DNA from: Bacillota bacterium
GTDB taxonomy: Bacteria; Bacillota; UBA4882; UBA8346
Assembly: GCA_028282485.1 (NCBI GenBank)
Contig: JANQHU010000241.1
Coordinates: 1 to 5,845, forward strand
Reading direction: 5' to 3'
DNA: 5,845 nucleotides
The position numbers and the translations under genes were made by a program. The notes under the pieces were generated by a model. The model was not told where the DNA came from. It was given only the letters and a program-made list of their open reading frames with translations, and made no database searches. This document shows positions 1 to 5,845 of the stretch, one piece after another. Each line of letters starts with the position of its first letter. Positions within the stretch are counted from its first letter, which is position 1.

Positions 1-545
1 TCTGCCATTTAGCCATTCCGAATATAGAAGTACGCCTTTTATACCGCCAGATTATCAAAAGTTGGTTTAGCGAGAGTATCTATAATGATAAATACGAACT
101 CCTGAAAAAAAGCTTAATTAACAATGACATAAAGACTTTTGAAAAAATCTTAAAAGAATTTGTGGTGAAAACCTTTAGCTACTTTGACCCCACCGGGGAA
201 GAGAGTGAAAAGGTCTACCATGCCTTTGTCTTGGGATTGCTAATCTCTTTAAATGACCAGTATGAAATCAAATCGAACCGGGAAAGTGGTTACGGGAGGT
301 ATGACGTAATGATTATTCCCCGGGAAGCTACTGGCAAAACTGGTTATATCTTTGAGTTTAAAAAAGTGGAGCCAGACGAGGGGGAAGACTTGGAGAAATG
401 TGCTGCCGCGGCTTTGGAGCAGATTGGGAAAAAAGCTTATGCTATAGAACTAAAGGAACGGGGCGTGGCTAAGATTTTAGAGATGGGAGTGGCTTTTGCG
501 GGAAAAAAAGTGTTACTGCGCTGGCGGGAAGGATTTTTTGAGTAA
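1..545 (+). CDS. AAA-ATPase-like / PD-(D/E)XK nuclease (DUF1703) protein, C-terminal part
   Basis: The reading frame is open from position 3 to the TGA-preceding stop TAA at 543-545, giving 180 visible residues; the start lies outside the window. The first ~50 residues (including LAIPNIEVRLLY) look like the end of the AAA-ATPase-like region (PF09820 type). They are followed by a PD-(D/E)XK nuclease domain (PF08011, PDDEXK_9/DUF1703 type). Hallmarks visible, numbering from position 3: YHAFVLGLL at ~72-80, the SNRESGYGRYDVM block with the likely catalytic Asp at ~101 (codon 303-305), the F-E-F-K motif with Glu ~118 and Lys ~120, then an A-L-E-Q-I-G-K-K-A-Y helix carrying the conserved Gln. All expected active-site residues are present. 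The GTG at 162 is internal, not a start, because the homologous region continues upstream of it. The family is often multicopy in Bacteroidota and Clostridia; its biological role is unsettled. Identification is from recognised motifs, not a search. Confidence 0.88.
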   Translation, partial: CHLAIPNIEVRLLYRQIIKSWFSESIYNDKYELLKKSLINNDIKTFEKILKEFVVKTFSYFDPTGEESEKVYHAFVLGLLISLNDQYEIKSNRESGYGRYDVMIIPREATGKTGYIFEFKKVEPDEGEDLEKCAAAALEQIGKKAYAIELKERGVAKILEMGVAFAGKKVLLRWREGFFE

Positions 546-585
546 GGGATACATAAAAATTAAAAACTTGCTAAAAAATAAAAGA

Positions 586-591
586 TATAAA
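586..591 (+). promoter_or_regulatory. Possible -10 element upstream of the GH13 gene
   Basis: TATAAA lies 39 bases before the ATG at 630, in an A-rich 84-base gap. TTGCTA at 568-573 resembles a -35 but is only 12 bases away, too close for a standard sigma-A promoter, so the assignment is weak. No terminator hairpin is visible between the upstream nuclease gene and this one, so read-through is also possible. Confidence 0.25.
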
Positions 592-617
592 ATAGACCGA
601 ATTAGTAGAAATAATTT

Positions 618-622
618 GGAGG
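618..622 (+). promoter_or_regulatory. Ribosome binding site of the GH13 branching-enzyme-like gene
   Basis: A full GGAGG core lies 7 bases before the ATG at 630. It fixes that ATG over the out-of-frame ATG at 634. Confidence 0.8.
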
Positions 623-629
623 CTGGAGA

Positions 630-2513
630 ATGAATGTGGATTATTATACGGAAGTAGGGGCTAAGGTTAACGGAGATGGATGTATATTTCGAGTATGGGC
701 TCCCAATGCCCAAGAGGTATATACTGTTTTTGAAAAAGAAGAATGGCAAAAAGTAGCGGAAAATAGATTAAGTAAAATGGATGGCGATTATTGGCAGGGG
801 ACCATTAAAAATGTCGGTGTTAATGATAAATACCGTTTTTTGATTGTGCCACCGAATAATACCACTGATAACGAAGCAAAATTAAGAAAGATTGATCCGG
901 CTGCTAAAGATACAGTTCATTCCAATCCGGAAGATCCCAGAAATGCTGCGATTATTGTGGAGCCTAATTATGACTGGGCGCCATTTGCGACGCCTTACTA
1001 TGAAAATTTTATTATTTATCAACTGCATCCGGGCACTTTTGCTGGCACTAATGATGATTTTAGTGAAGAGATTGCCAAGCTGCCGGATCGAATTGCTAAG
1101 TTTAAACATCTCAAAGCAAAATTAGGTTATATTCGCGATTTAGGGTTTAATGCTATTTTGTTAATGCCGGTACAAGAGTTTAAAGGAAATCAGTCTTTAG
1201 GGTATGAACCGACTTATTTTTTTGCCCTGGAATCAGCCTATGGTAAGCCTCAGGAGTTTCGCGAATTCATTGATGAAGCGCATCAAATGGGGTTAGCTGT
1301 TTTGGTAGACTTAGTTTACAATCATGTAAGTAACGCCTATGATGCAGGCAAACCTACTGATAATCCTTTTTTAAATTATGATGTTGAAGGTCAGCAGATT
1401 TATTTGTCGGATCATCAGACTCCTTGGGGGCCTAGCCCCGCTTTTTGGAAACAAGAAGTTAAAGATTACTTGGTTGCTAATGCCAAAATGTATTTTAGGG
1501 ATTACAATGTAGATGGAGCTCGCTTAGATGCTACTAGAGAGATTGAGAGTCATAAAGGTTGGGGTAACGATGGTTGGGAATTTTTACAACATCTAACTTG
1601 GTGTCTGAGGGAGGAGTTTCCCGATAAGTACATTATTGCCGAACATCTGCCGGAACATGATACGATTATTAATAATGCCGGATTTGATGCTATCTGGTTT
1701 GTTGATTCCCATCACGAGTTTCAAAAAGCAATGGATTATCAATTTCACCCTGAATATGGGGACCCTTTAGAAAAGATCAAATATATTATTGGGAAGAATT
1801 TTGGTTACGGGCATAATTATGAAAAACAATGGCGTTTGGTAAAGTACCTGTTGGGCTCCCATGACGAATGTACTGATGGGGAAAAAGGGGCTACTATTAA
1901 TAATCCCGATGTGAATAATAGGCATCGCTATTTTACTGAGTTTTTCGGGGGGCGCGCTAATGAATATGCTCGTGAAAAAGCCAGGTTAGGCTGGTCTTTA
2001 AATGTTGCGGCCATGGGAAACCCCATGATGTTTATGGGGCAAGAATGTCATATGCCAGGCTGGTGGCATGATTCGGAATTTGATGGACATCGGTTTAATT
2101 GGGCCGTAGCTGGAGATAGCATTGGTATGCCCATGCGTACTATGGTCCGGGATGTTAACTGGATCAGATGGAATAATCCTGCCCTCAGAAGTGAAACCCT
2201 GGATATTGTACATCAGGATGACGCTCATCAAATTTTGGCTTTTAAACGTTATCAGCCGGGCGGTAATAATGTTGTATTAGTGGCAGTCAATCTGAGTGAC
2301 CGGGACTTTGGAAACCATGAATATGGGGTTTATACCGGAGGGCAGCATGGCCAATGGGAGCAGCTTTTTTGTAGCCAAGATGCTATCTATGGTGGCCGTG
2401 ATTGGGTAGGTAATGCCTTTTATCAGCCCTGGACTCAAGAGGATGGGAAGTTATATTTAAATATTCCCAGATTTGGTTTGATGATGATGAAATTGGTTCA
2501 ATATGTGGGGTGA
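630..2513 (+). CDS. GH13 alpha-amylase-superfamily enzyme, 1,4-alpha-glucan branching-enzyme-like
   Basis: This 627-residue enzyme probably acts on alpha-1,4-glucans in the cytoplasm (no signal peptide); transglycosylation such as glycogen branching is the best guess. Residues ~10-75 (GCIFRVWAPNAQEV) form a CBM48-like early-set domain. The (beta/alpha)8 barrel runs from ~125 to ~510. GH13 motif I is D227-LVY-N231-H232. Motif II is DGARLD with R298 and nucleophile D300. Motif III is IIAEH with acid/base E338. Motif IV is S410-H411-D412-E413; SHDE at this place is typical of branching enzymes rather than the NHD of most amylases. A beta-sandwich C-domain follows (~520-627). The length fits GlgB-type proteins. 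The ATG has GGAGG at 618-622, seven bases upstream. No glgC/A/P genes are in view, and the gene is convergent with the phosphorylase gene. Alternatives are an alpha-amylase or another GH13 transglycosidase. Family is secure; exact activity is not. Confidence 0.85.
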   Translation: MNVDYYTEVGAKVNGDGCIFRVWAPNAQEVYTVFEKEEWQKVAENRLSKMDGDYWQGTIKNVGVNDKYRFLIVPPNNTTDNEAKLRKIDPAAKDTVHSNPEDPRNAAIIVEPNYDWAPFATPYYENFIIYQLHPGTFAGTNDDFSEEIAKLPDRIAKFKHLKAKLGYIRDLGFNAILLMPVQEFKGNQSLGYEPTYFFALESAYGKPQEFREFIDEAHQMGLAVLVDLVYNHVSNAYDAGKPTDNPFLNYDVEGQQIYLSDHQTPWGPSPAFWKQEVKDYLVANAKMYFRDYNVDGARLDATREIESHKGWGNDGWEFLQHLTWCLREEFPDKYIIAEHLPEHDTIINNAGFDAIWFVDSHHEFQKAMDYQFHPEYGDPLEKIKYIIGKNFGYGHNYEKQWRLVKYLLGSHDECTDGEKGATINNPDVNNRHRYFTEFFGGRANEYAREKARLGWSLNVAAMGNPMMFMGQECHMPGWWHDSEFDGHRFNWAVAGDSIGMPMRTMVRDVNWIRWNNPALRSETLDIVHQDDAHQILAFKRYQPGGNNVVLVAVNLSDRDFGNHEYGVYTGGQHGQWEQLFCSQDAIYGGRDWVGNAFYQPWTQEDGKLYLNIPRFGLMMMKLVQYVG

Positions 2514-2533
2514 ATTTGAATTAATTTAAAAAT

Positions 2534-2588
2534 AAAAAACTCAGCAGAAATTTTTTTATCCCCTAAATTTCTAACTGAGTTTTTTTTT
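2534..2588. terminator. Bidirectional intrinsic terminator between convergent genes
   Basis: Stem arms AAAAAACTCAG (2534-2544) and CTGAGTTTTTT (2575-2585) pair perfectly. An inner stem pairs AGAAATTT (2546-2553) with AAATTTCT (2565-2572) around an 11-base loop. The arms are separated by one base on the left and two on the right. A T-run follows on the + strand (2580-2588), and the A-rich left flank gives a T-run on the - strand. It therefore can end both the gene at 630-2513 (stop 20 bases before) and the one at 2617-4317 (stop about 30 bases away on the other side). Seen directly in the sequence; function is inferred from the classic layout. Confidence 0.88.
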
Positions 2589-2616
2589 AGATTTATCTGC
2601 TAAGTAAGTTAAAGGT

Positions 2617-4317
2617 TTAAAATGAATGAGTCACCTTTCCCTGAGCATCGGTTGCGTTAATCTGGTAAGTATAGTCTTGTAGATTAGCCTCTAAAGTAGC
2701 AGTATAACCTTTGTTTTCCCAGGTTAATTTTAAAATATGGTCAGCCGAATCTAACACCGTTAACTGGGCCTCAAAACCAAAAGCGGGACAAGTATTTCTA
2801 AATTGCAGGAGAGCCAGTTGCTCTTTGACTACTTTTTTCTCTAAATCAGCTTGAATCTGCTCCAGGCTTAAGTTGGTACGGTTAATCTCTTTATGGCCCC
2901 CGGAACCAGCTTTTTCGACGGCGGCATGATTATTCTTGCCGGCAAAAAGATCGAGGTACCATACTTGGGGTTTGCCAGGCATAAAGATTTGGAGAGCCCG
3001 GGCCAGCAGCATCCTTTGGTCGTTTTCGCCCAAAGCACTGTAATAAGTAGCATTTACTTGATAATAAATATTTTTCTTCCCGTGTAAATCTTTTACATAA
3101 CCGCCTCGACCCTTAACAGTTTCAATGAGGCTTTCGATTTGTTCATCTGCCAAAAGACCTTTTAAATCTAAGAGGGGGATTCCGTCATGGCAACCTAACA
3201 TATTGACAGCCTGAATGCCTTTTTCTTGAATATCATTAATCCAACGCAGTAAGGTCTCTTTGGTTTGTCTTTCGAAGGCATCAATAATCAATCCTGGCAA
3301 GAAAAAGTCGTAAGTCATAAATCCTTTTTCAGATATTTTTTCATGAATCTTTTCCTCATATTTCGAATGGATCTCCGGGAGCAAGGTTAAGTGATATTTT
3401 TCGGCCAATTTTTTGACCCCTTCGAGCAAATCCCAGGTTCCCGGGTCGTTTAAGAAGTTGCGGGCCCCAGGTTCTTTGGGAGCATAAGCAAAAGCGTCTA
3501 ATCTGACAATTTCGGCCCCATAGGTGGCTAGTTTTTGCAAGGTATCCTCATAAAACTCCCAGACTAAGGGTGATTTAATATTCAAATCCATTTGTCCTAA
3601 ATATTTGCGGCGGGACTCTAGTAAATTGATAACCTTTGCTTGGTAACTGCTAAATCGACCTAGGTCGATCGCTTTGGGTTTTTGCCCGTTTGCCAGAGCT
3701 TCATTGACTAAGGAAGCCAGAGCTTCGGCAGAGGCGAATTGGATCGGCATTGCGTCCATTAGATCTTGGGCGTCAATTTTTTCATACTTTACTTCTTGAT
3801 AAAAGGTATTCCAATAGGGAATTTCTTTTCCATTCGGCATCCGCACATTTAAAATCGGGAGTCCCGGCTTGCGAAAAAACATATCTTTGATTAGTTCCGG
3901 ATGAGGTTCGATATAGCCCTCGGGAGTCATCTCACCATAGCCTTCCCAGAATTGATTCCAATTAATAAAAAAGTCTTTGTACTCAGAAGCTTCCCCGTTT
4001 TTTAAAATGTCTTGAAATTGTTTTGATAAAACTGAGGCATGATTCAGTATAAAATCAAATTTAAAGGCAATTCCTAGGTCTTGGAGGGCCTTTAGGTCTG
4101 CGGCGGTAGCGAAGAGCTCATTTAATTCATAATCAATTACCGAAAAACCGCGGTCCAAATCCGTATTAAAAAGACTGGGTAAAATATAAAATGATTGAAA
4201 AACATCCTTTAGCTGCGGATTTTCTAAAAATTCGACAATCTCTTTCAACGTTCCACCTATGCTATCCGGATAGGCATTCAACATCGGGCCAGCTTTCATA
4301 ACATTCGTAGTAGCCAT
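2617..4317 (-). CDS. GH13_18 sucrose-phosphorylase-family enzyme with extra insertion
   Basis: This 566-residue cytoplasmic enzyme belongs to the sucrose phosphorylase family, which splits an alpha-glucoside with phosphate into glucose 1-phosphate and an acceptor. Family signatures in order: YPDSIGG (16-22), DRGFSVIDY (55-63), D88-FIL-N92-H93 (motif I), FFRKPGLP (147-154), VRLDAFAYAPKEPG with nucleophile D274, LLPEIH with acid/base E315, GCHDGIPLLD with H377/D378, NATYYSALG (422-430), FAGKNN (458-463), HKEINRTN (475-482) and LLQFRNTCPAF (503-513). Sucrose phosphorylases are usually about 490-505 residues. The excess here is mostly a ~65-residue insertion at ~177-241, between WNTFYQEV and the QMDLNIKSP strand. 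Most conserved blocks resemble sucrose or sucrose-6-phosphate phosphorylases, but the EINRTN loop differs from the DINRHY I recall for classical sucrose phosphorylase, so the acceptor (fructose, fructose 6-phosphate, glycerol, glycerate) is open. Start: AGGGGG at 4324-4329 sits 6 bases before the ATG. It has its own promoter. Confidence 0.85.
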   Translation of the reverse strand: MATTNVMKAGPMLNAYPDSIGGTLKEIVEFLENPQLKDVFQSFYILPSLFNTDLDRGFSVIDYELNELFATAADLKALQDLGIAFKFDFILNHASVLSKQFQDILKNGEASEYKDFFINWNQFWEGYGEMTPEGYIEPHPELIKDMFFRKPGLPILNVRMPNGKEIPYWNTFYQEVKYEKIDAQDLMDAMPIQFASAEALASLVNEALANGQKPKAIDLGRFSSYQAKVINLLESRRKYLGQMDLNIKSPLVWEFYEDTLQKLATYGAEIVRLDAFAYAPKEPGARNFLNDPGTWDLLEGVKKLAEKYHLTLLPEIHSKYEEKIHEKISEKGFMTYDFFLPGLIIDAFERQTKETLLRWINDIQEKGIQAVNMLGCHDGIPLLDLKGLLADEQIESLIETVKGRGGYVKDLHGKKNIYYQVNATYYSALGENDQRMLLARALQIFMPGKPQVWYLDLFAGKNNHAAVEKAGSGGHKEINRTNLSLEQIQADLEKKVVKEQLALLQFRNTCPAFGFEAQLTVLDSADHILKLTWENKGYTATLEANLQDYTYQINATDAQGKVTHSF

Positions 4318-4323
4318 TTCGAT

Positions 4324-4329
4324 CCCCCT
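4324..4329 (-). promoter_or_regulatory. Ribosome binding site of the GH13_18 gene
   Basis: On the - strand this reads AGGGGG, 6 bases before the ATG at 4317. It supports that start codon over the in-frame ATG codons for Met7 and Met12. Confidence 0.7.
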
Positions 4330-4364
4330 AAATATATTCTTGTCCTATAATTTCAAATACATCA

Positions 4365-4393
4365 ATATTACCATAATTTAACCCAAAAAACAA
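4365..4393 (-). promoter_or_regulatory. Sigma-A-type promoter of the GH13_18 gene (extended -10)
   Basis: Read on the - strand: -35 TTGTTT (4393-4388), a 17-base spacer, then -10 TAATAT (4370-4365) preceded by TGG, which makes an extended -10. The predicted transcript starts near 4358 and leaves a leader of about 40 bases. Layout and bases closely match the promoter at 5410-5438 on the other strand. Confidence 0.6.
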
Positions 4394-4571
4394 TATTTAA
4401 TGCGGGACAATTTGGATATATTTTCATTCCGGAAGGGATGTGAGTTGTTGTCGTTTCAGAAGGAAATAAACAAAATAGCAAGAATTAAGTAAAAATAATA
4501 ATAAGGTAATTAATCAAAAAAATAGTAGTACTTTATGGACAACAAAATTGTGTTTGACAGTACTTAAATAA
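4394..4571. other. AT-rich intergenic stretch between the divergent phosphorylase and MNT genes
   Basis: I see no gene or RNA here. Reading frames are short; GGAAGG before an ATG at 4437 leads straight into TGA. A copy of AGTACTT lies at 4527-4533 and again at 4559-4565, exactly 32 bases apart, near the start of the MNT/HEPN pair. A consensus -35 TTGACA sits at 4554-4559 but has no suitable -10 before the coding region. The promoter of the MNT/HEPN pair could not be fixed. Confidence 0.4.
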
Positions 4572-4578
4572 AGAGGTG
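4572..4578 (+). promoter_or_regulatory. Ribosome binding site deciding the MNT start
   Basis: AGAGGTG ends 9 bases before the TTG at 4588. The upstream in-frame GTG at 4576 is part of this site and has no Shine-Dalgarno sequence of its own, so TTG 4588 is the likelier start. Confidence 0.65.
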
Positions 4579-4587
4579 ATTGGTATT

Positions 4588-4929
4588 TTGATTGAGCAAA
4601 GTACATTAAATGAGTATTTAAACGAATTTGCGGTGAAAATAAAAAAAATATTTTTAGATGAATTAGTACAAATTATTTTGTTCGGTTCCTATGCTATTGG
4701 TAATCAGGATGAAGAATCGGATATTGATATTATGATATTGGTAGATACCCAAAAAGAGCGTATTAATGAATTACGAGATATAGTTTTGGATACAGTTTGT
4801 GAGATAAACTTTGAACACGATATTTTAATATCTCCAATAATTCAAAATTATCAAGAATTCCTTAAATTTAAAAACGCCTCAGGATTTTTTAAAAACATCG
4901 AAAAGCAAGGAGTGAAAATTAGTGCTTGA
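4588..4929 (+). CDS. MNT-type minimal nucleotidyltransferase (MntA-like antitoxin)
   Basis: This 113-residue protein is a minimal nucleotidyltransferase of the MNT group. In studied HEPN/MNT pairs the MNT protein is the antitoxin, which inactivates the HEPN ribonuclease by transferring AMP to it. The defining motif GSX10DXD is exact: G33-S34, ten residues, then D45-I-D47, within L-F-G-S-Y-A-I-G and S-D-I-D-I-M-I. A third acidic residue is likely D78 in EHDILISP. All three metal/nucleotide residues are present, so it should be catalytically competent. There is no signal peptide or membrane segment. I take TTG 4588 as the start because of the AGAGGTG spacing; GTG 4576 would add four residues. 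The next gene overlaps its end by 8 bases, so the two are one translationally coupled unit. Base composition is clearly more AT-rich than in the sugar genes. Confidence 0.85.
   Translation: MIEQSTLNEYLNEFAVKIKKIFLDELVQIILFGSYAIGNQDEESDIDIMILVDTQKERINELRDIVLDTVCEINFEHDILISPIIQNYQEFLKFKNASGFFKNIEKQGVKISA
4907..4912 (+). promoter_or_regulatory. Ribosome binding site of the HEPN gene, inside the MNT gene
   Basis: AAGGAG lies 9 bases before the GTG at 4922, within the last codons of the MNT gene. It supports GTG as the start and the 8-base overlap with the MNT stop. Confidence 0.7.
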
Positions 4930-5332
4930 GAATAGCAATGTTGAGTTAGCTAAGCATCGGCTTACTAATGCGAAAGAAAATTATTTAGCAGCTGAGGAAT
5001 TAATAAAAAATGGTTACTACAAAGTAGCAAATAATCGAGCCTATTATTCAATATTTCACGCTATGCGTGCAGTTTTAGCATTAGTAGGTATTGATTTTAA
5101 GAAACACTCAGGAGTAATCTCTTATTTTAATCAACATTATATAAAACCGGGCAAAATTGATAAAAAATTTTTTAAAATAATTAGCGAAGCTAGTTTTATT
5201 AGAAACGAAAGTGATTACAATGATTTTTATATTGCTTCTAAAGAAGAAGCACAAAAACAGCTTGAGGATGCAATTGAATTCTTTGAAGTAATTGAAAACT
5301 TTACTAATAAAATATTGGATGATATAAAATGA
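4922..5332 (+). CDS. HEPN domain protein (toxin partner of the MNT gene)
   Basis: This 136-residue, mostly helical protein belongs to the HEPN family (PF05168 type). HEPN toxins are typically RNases that dimerise so that paired R...H motifs form the active site. Visible: the first helix pair (KHRLTNAKENYLAAEELI, ~11-28), the signature N38-R39-A-Y-Y-S-I-F-H46-A, giving R39-X6-H46 of the RX4-6H motif, the K61-H62-S-G turn, and the C-terminal RNESDY block (94-99) common in this family. It lacks the RX4HXY form found in HepT (DUF86) toxins, since H46 is followed by Ala-Met. The usual AMPylation tyrosine therefore cannot be placed; Y41 and Y42 lie within the motif. The GTG start overlaps the MNT stop by 8 bases. 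GC by spot count of 60-base rows is 20-38%. Toxicity is inferred from family and context only; a non-toxic nucleotide-binding role is possible. Confidence 0.82.
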   Translation: MLENSNVELAKHRLTNAKENYLAAEELIKNGYYKVANNRAYYSIFHAMRAVLALVGIDFKKHSGVISYFNQHYIKPGKIDKKFFKIISEASFIRNESDYNDFYIASKEEAQKQLEDAIEFFEVIENFTNKILDDIK

Positions 5333-5409
5333 TTATTTTGCGAGATTTTATATTTTTGCAAAATTCATAACATTAAACTAAAAATTTTTAATTTATTAAA
5401 GGATTTTGG

Positions 5410-5438
5410 TTGTTTTTTATGTAAATTTATGTTAAAAT
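5410..5438 (+). promoter_or_regulatory. Sigma-A-type promoter of the beta-helix gene (extended -10)
   Basis: -35 TTGTTT (5410-5415), a 17-base spacer, -10 TAAAAT (5433-5438), preceded by TGT, an extended -10. Transcription would start near 5445 and leave a leader of about 75 bases. The bases closely match the phosphorylase promoter at 4365-4393. Confidence 0.6.
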
Positions 5439-5508
5439 TTGTATTGTGAGGTGTTTTTTAACTTACGCCATTAATTTAATATTTTATTGTTTGGTAAATC
5501 AGGATGAT

Positions 5509-5514
5509 GAGGTG
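5509..5514 (+). promoter_or_regulatory. Ribosome binding site of the beta-helix gene
   Basis: GAGGTG lies 6 bases before the ATG at 5521 and supports it over the in-frame ATGs at 5539 and 5551. Confidence 0.7.
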
Positions 5515-5520
5515 AAATAT

Positions 5521-5845
5521 ATGCAGTTATTGCCGCGAATGCAAAAAACTATGCTTTTTTTAGTTGTTGTATTTTTTTTATTTTGGGGGACAATTCATCC
5601 CGCCTGGGGAGCCACAGAAATTGGAATTATGACAATTGAGACGGATACCACTTGGAGTAGTACGGCTAGCCCCTATTTGGTTAATAGTTTGACTATTGCC
5701 CCCGGGGCTACATTAACGTTAGAGCAAGGAACGATTGTGAAGTTTAGCAGATACGGGAAGATTATGGTGAACGGTCGTTTGATTATTAACGGCCTGGTTG
5801 GTAATCAGGTGGTCTTTACTTCCTTAAAAGATGATAGCGTAGGCG
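5521..5845 (+). CDS. Secreted parallel beta-helix protein, N-terminal part
   Basis: The frame is open to the window edge and gives 108 residues of a longer protein. It starts with a Sec signal peptide: positive n-region (R6, K9), hydrophobic core at ~11-23 (MLFLVVVFFLFWG), and a likely cleavage near PAWGA (27-31). The mature start has the pattern typical of surface or secreted right-handed beta-helix proteins: T-T-W-S-S-T-A-S-P-Y-L-V, then the solenoid rungs L-T-I-A-P-G-A-T-L-T-L-E-Q-G-T-I-V-K-F (57-75), I-M-V-N-G-R-L-I-I-N-G (81-91) and V-V-F-T-S-L-K-D-D-S-V-G (97-108). Such proteins are exported and may bind or cleave polysaccharide or act as adhesins; which applies cannot be told from the part seen. 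It has its own promoter at 5410-5438 and ribosome binding site, so it is probably independent of the HEPN/MNT pair. Confidence 0.82.
   Translation, partial: MQLLPRMQKTMLFLVVVFFLFWGTIHPAWGATEIGIMTIETDTTWSSTASPYLVNSLTIAPGATLTLEQGTIVKFSRYGKIMVNGRLIINGLVGNQVVFTSLKDDSVG

Noticed and set aside
162..545. A complete small 127-residue nuclease starting at GTG 162
   Set aside because: The same frame is open to the window edge and carries the IPN-EV region typical of the larger AAA-ATPase-like protein, so this is the end of a longer gene.
513..749. 78-codon open frame on the - strand
   Set aside because: It crosses the end of the nuclease gene and the start of the GH13 gene, shows no family motif, and has low-complexity Phe/Ile/Ser composition; a shadow of the real genes.
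2893..3087. 64-codon open frame on the + strand inside the phosphorylase gene
   Set aside because: It is antisense to conserved GH13_18 motifs (FAGKNN, NATYYSALG) and has no ribosome binding site of note.
4420..4470. Possible remnant of a gene or small peptide after GGAAGG at 4432
   Set aside because: The ATG is followed directly by TGA, other frames end within about 20 codons, and no recognisable protein motif is seen.
4554..4578. TTGACA at 4554-4559 as the -35 of the MNT/HEPN promoter
   Set aside because: A -10 at normal spacing would fall on 4577-4582 (TGATTG), which is not a -10 and overlaps the ribosome binding site and start region.
5335..5364. Inverted repeat ATTTTGC / GCAAAAT just after the HEPN stop, as a terminator
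   Set aside because: The stem is only 7 A/T-rich pairs with a 16-base loop and no T-run follows; it is expected by chance in such AT-rich sequence.

Overview
The window looks like a chromosome segment of a low- to mid-GC Bacillota-type bacterium, probably Clostridia or Negativicutes. This rests on strong GGAGG/GAGGTG ribosome binding sites, sigma-A-type promoters with extended -10 elements, GTG and TTG starts, and protein families common in anaerobic Firmicutes. The phylum call is an inference and no species is claimed. The window is densely coding and holds six genes, the first and last of which are cut by the window edges.

Layout. (1) Positions 1-545, + strand: the C-terminal part of an AAA-ATPase-like protein with a PD-(D/E)XK nuclease domain (DUF1703 type). 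(2) Positions 630-2513, + strand: a GH13 alpha-amylase-superfamily enzyme most like 1,4-alpha-glucan branching enzymes, with an N-terminal CBM48-like domain and all four GH13 motifs. (3) Positions 2534-2588: a hairpin with T-tracts on both strands, a shared bidirectional terminator. (4) Positions 2617-4317, - strand: a GH13_18 (sucrose-phosphorylase family) enzyme with an insertion of about 65 residues, convergent with gene 2. (5) Positions 4588-4929 and 4922-5332, + strand: an AT-rich MNT nucleotidyltransferase / HEPN pair overlapping by 8 bp, a toxin-antitoxin-type module. (6) From 5521 to the window end, + strand: the start of a secreted parallel beta-helix protein with a signal peptide.

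How the genes relate. The two glycoside-hydrolase-family genes plausibly serve alpha-glucan and sucrose-type disaccharide metabolism. They face each other and end at one terminator, so they are separate transcription units, not an operon. The HEPN/MNT pair is a self-contained accessory unit between the phosphorylase and the beta-helix gene. The phosphorylase promoter (- strand) and the beta-helix promoter (+ strand) are strikingly alike: the same TTGTTTTTT at -35, a 17-bp spacer and an extended TGn -10, with 24 of 31 bases identical. The DUF1703 protein and the HEPN/MNT pair show accessory content on both sides of the sugar genes. I found no RNA gene, CRISPR array, insertion sequence or wholly new system; the nearest to an unusual system is the HEPN/MNT pair with an RX6H rather than RX4HXY toxin motif.
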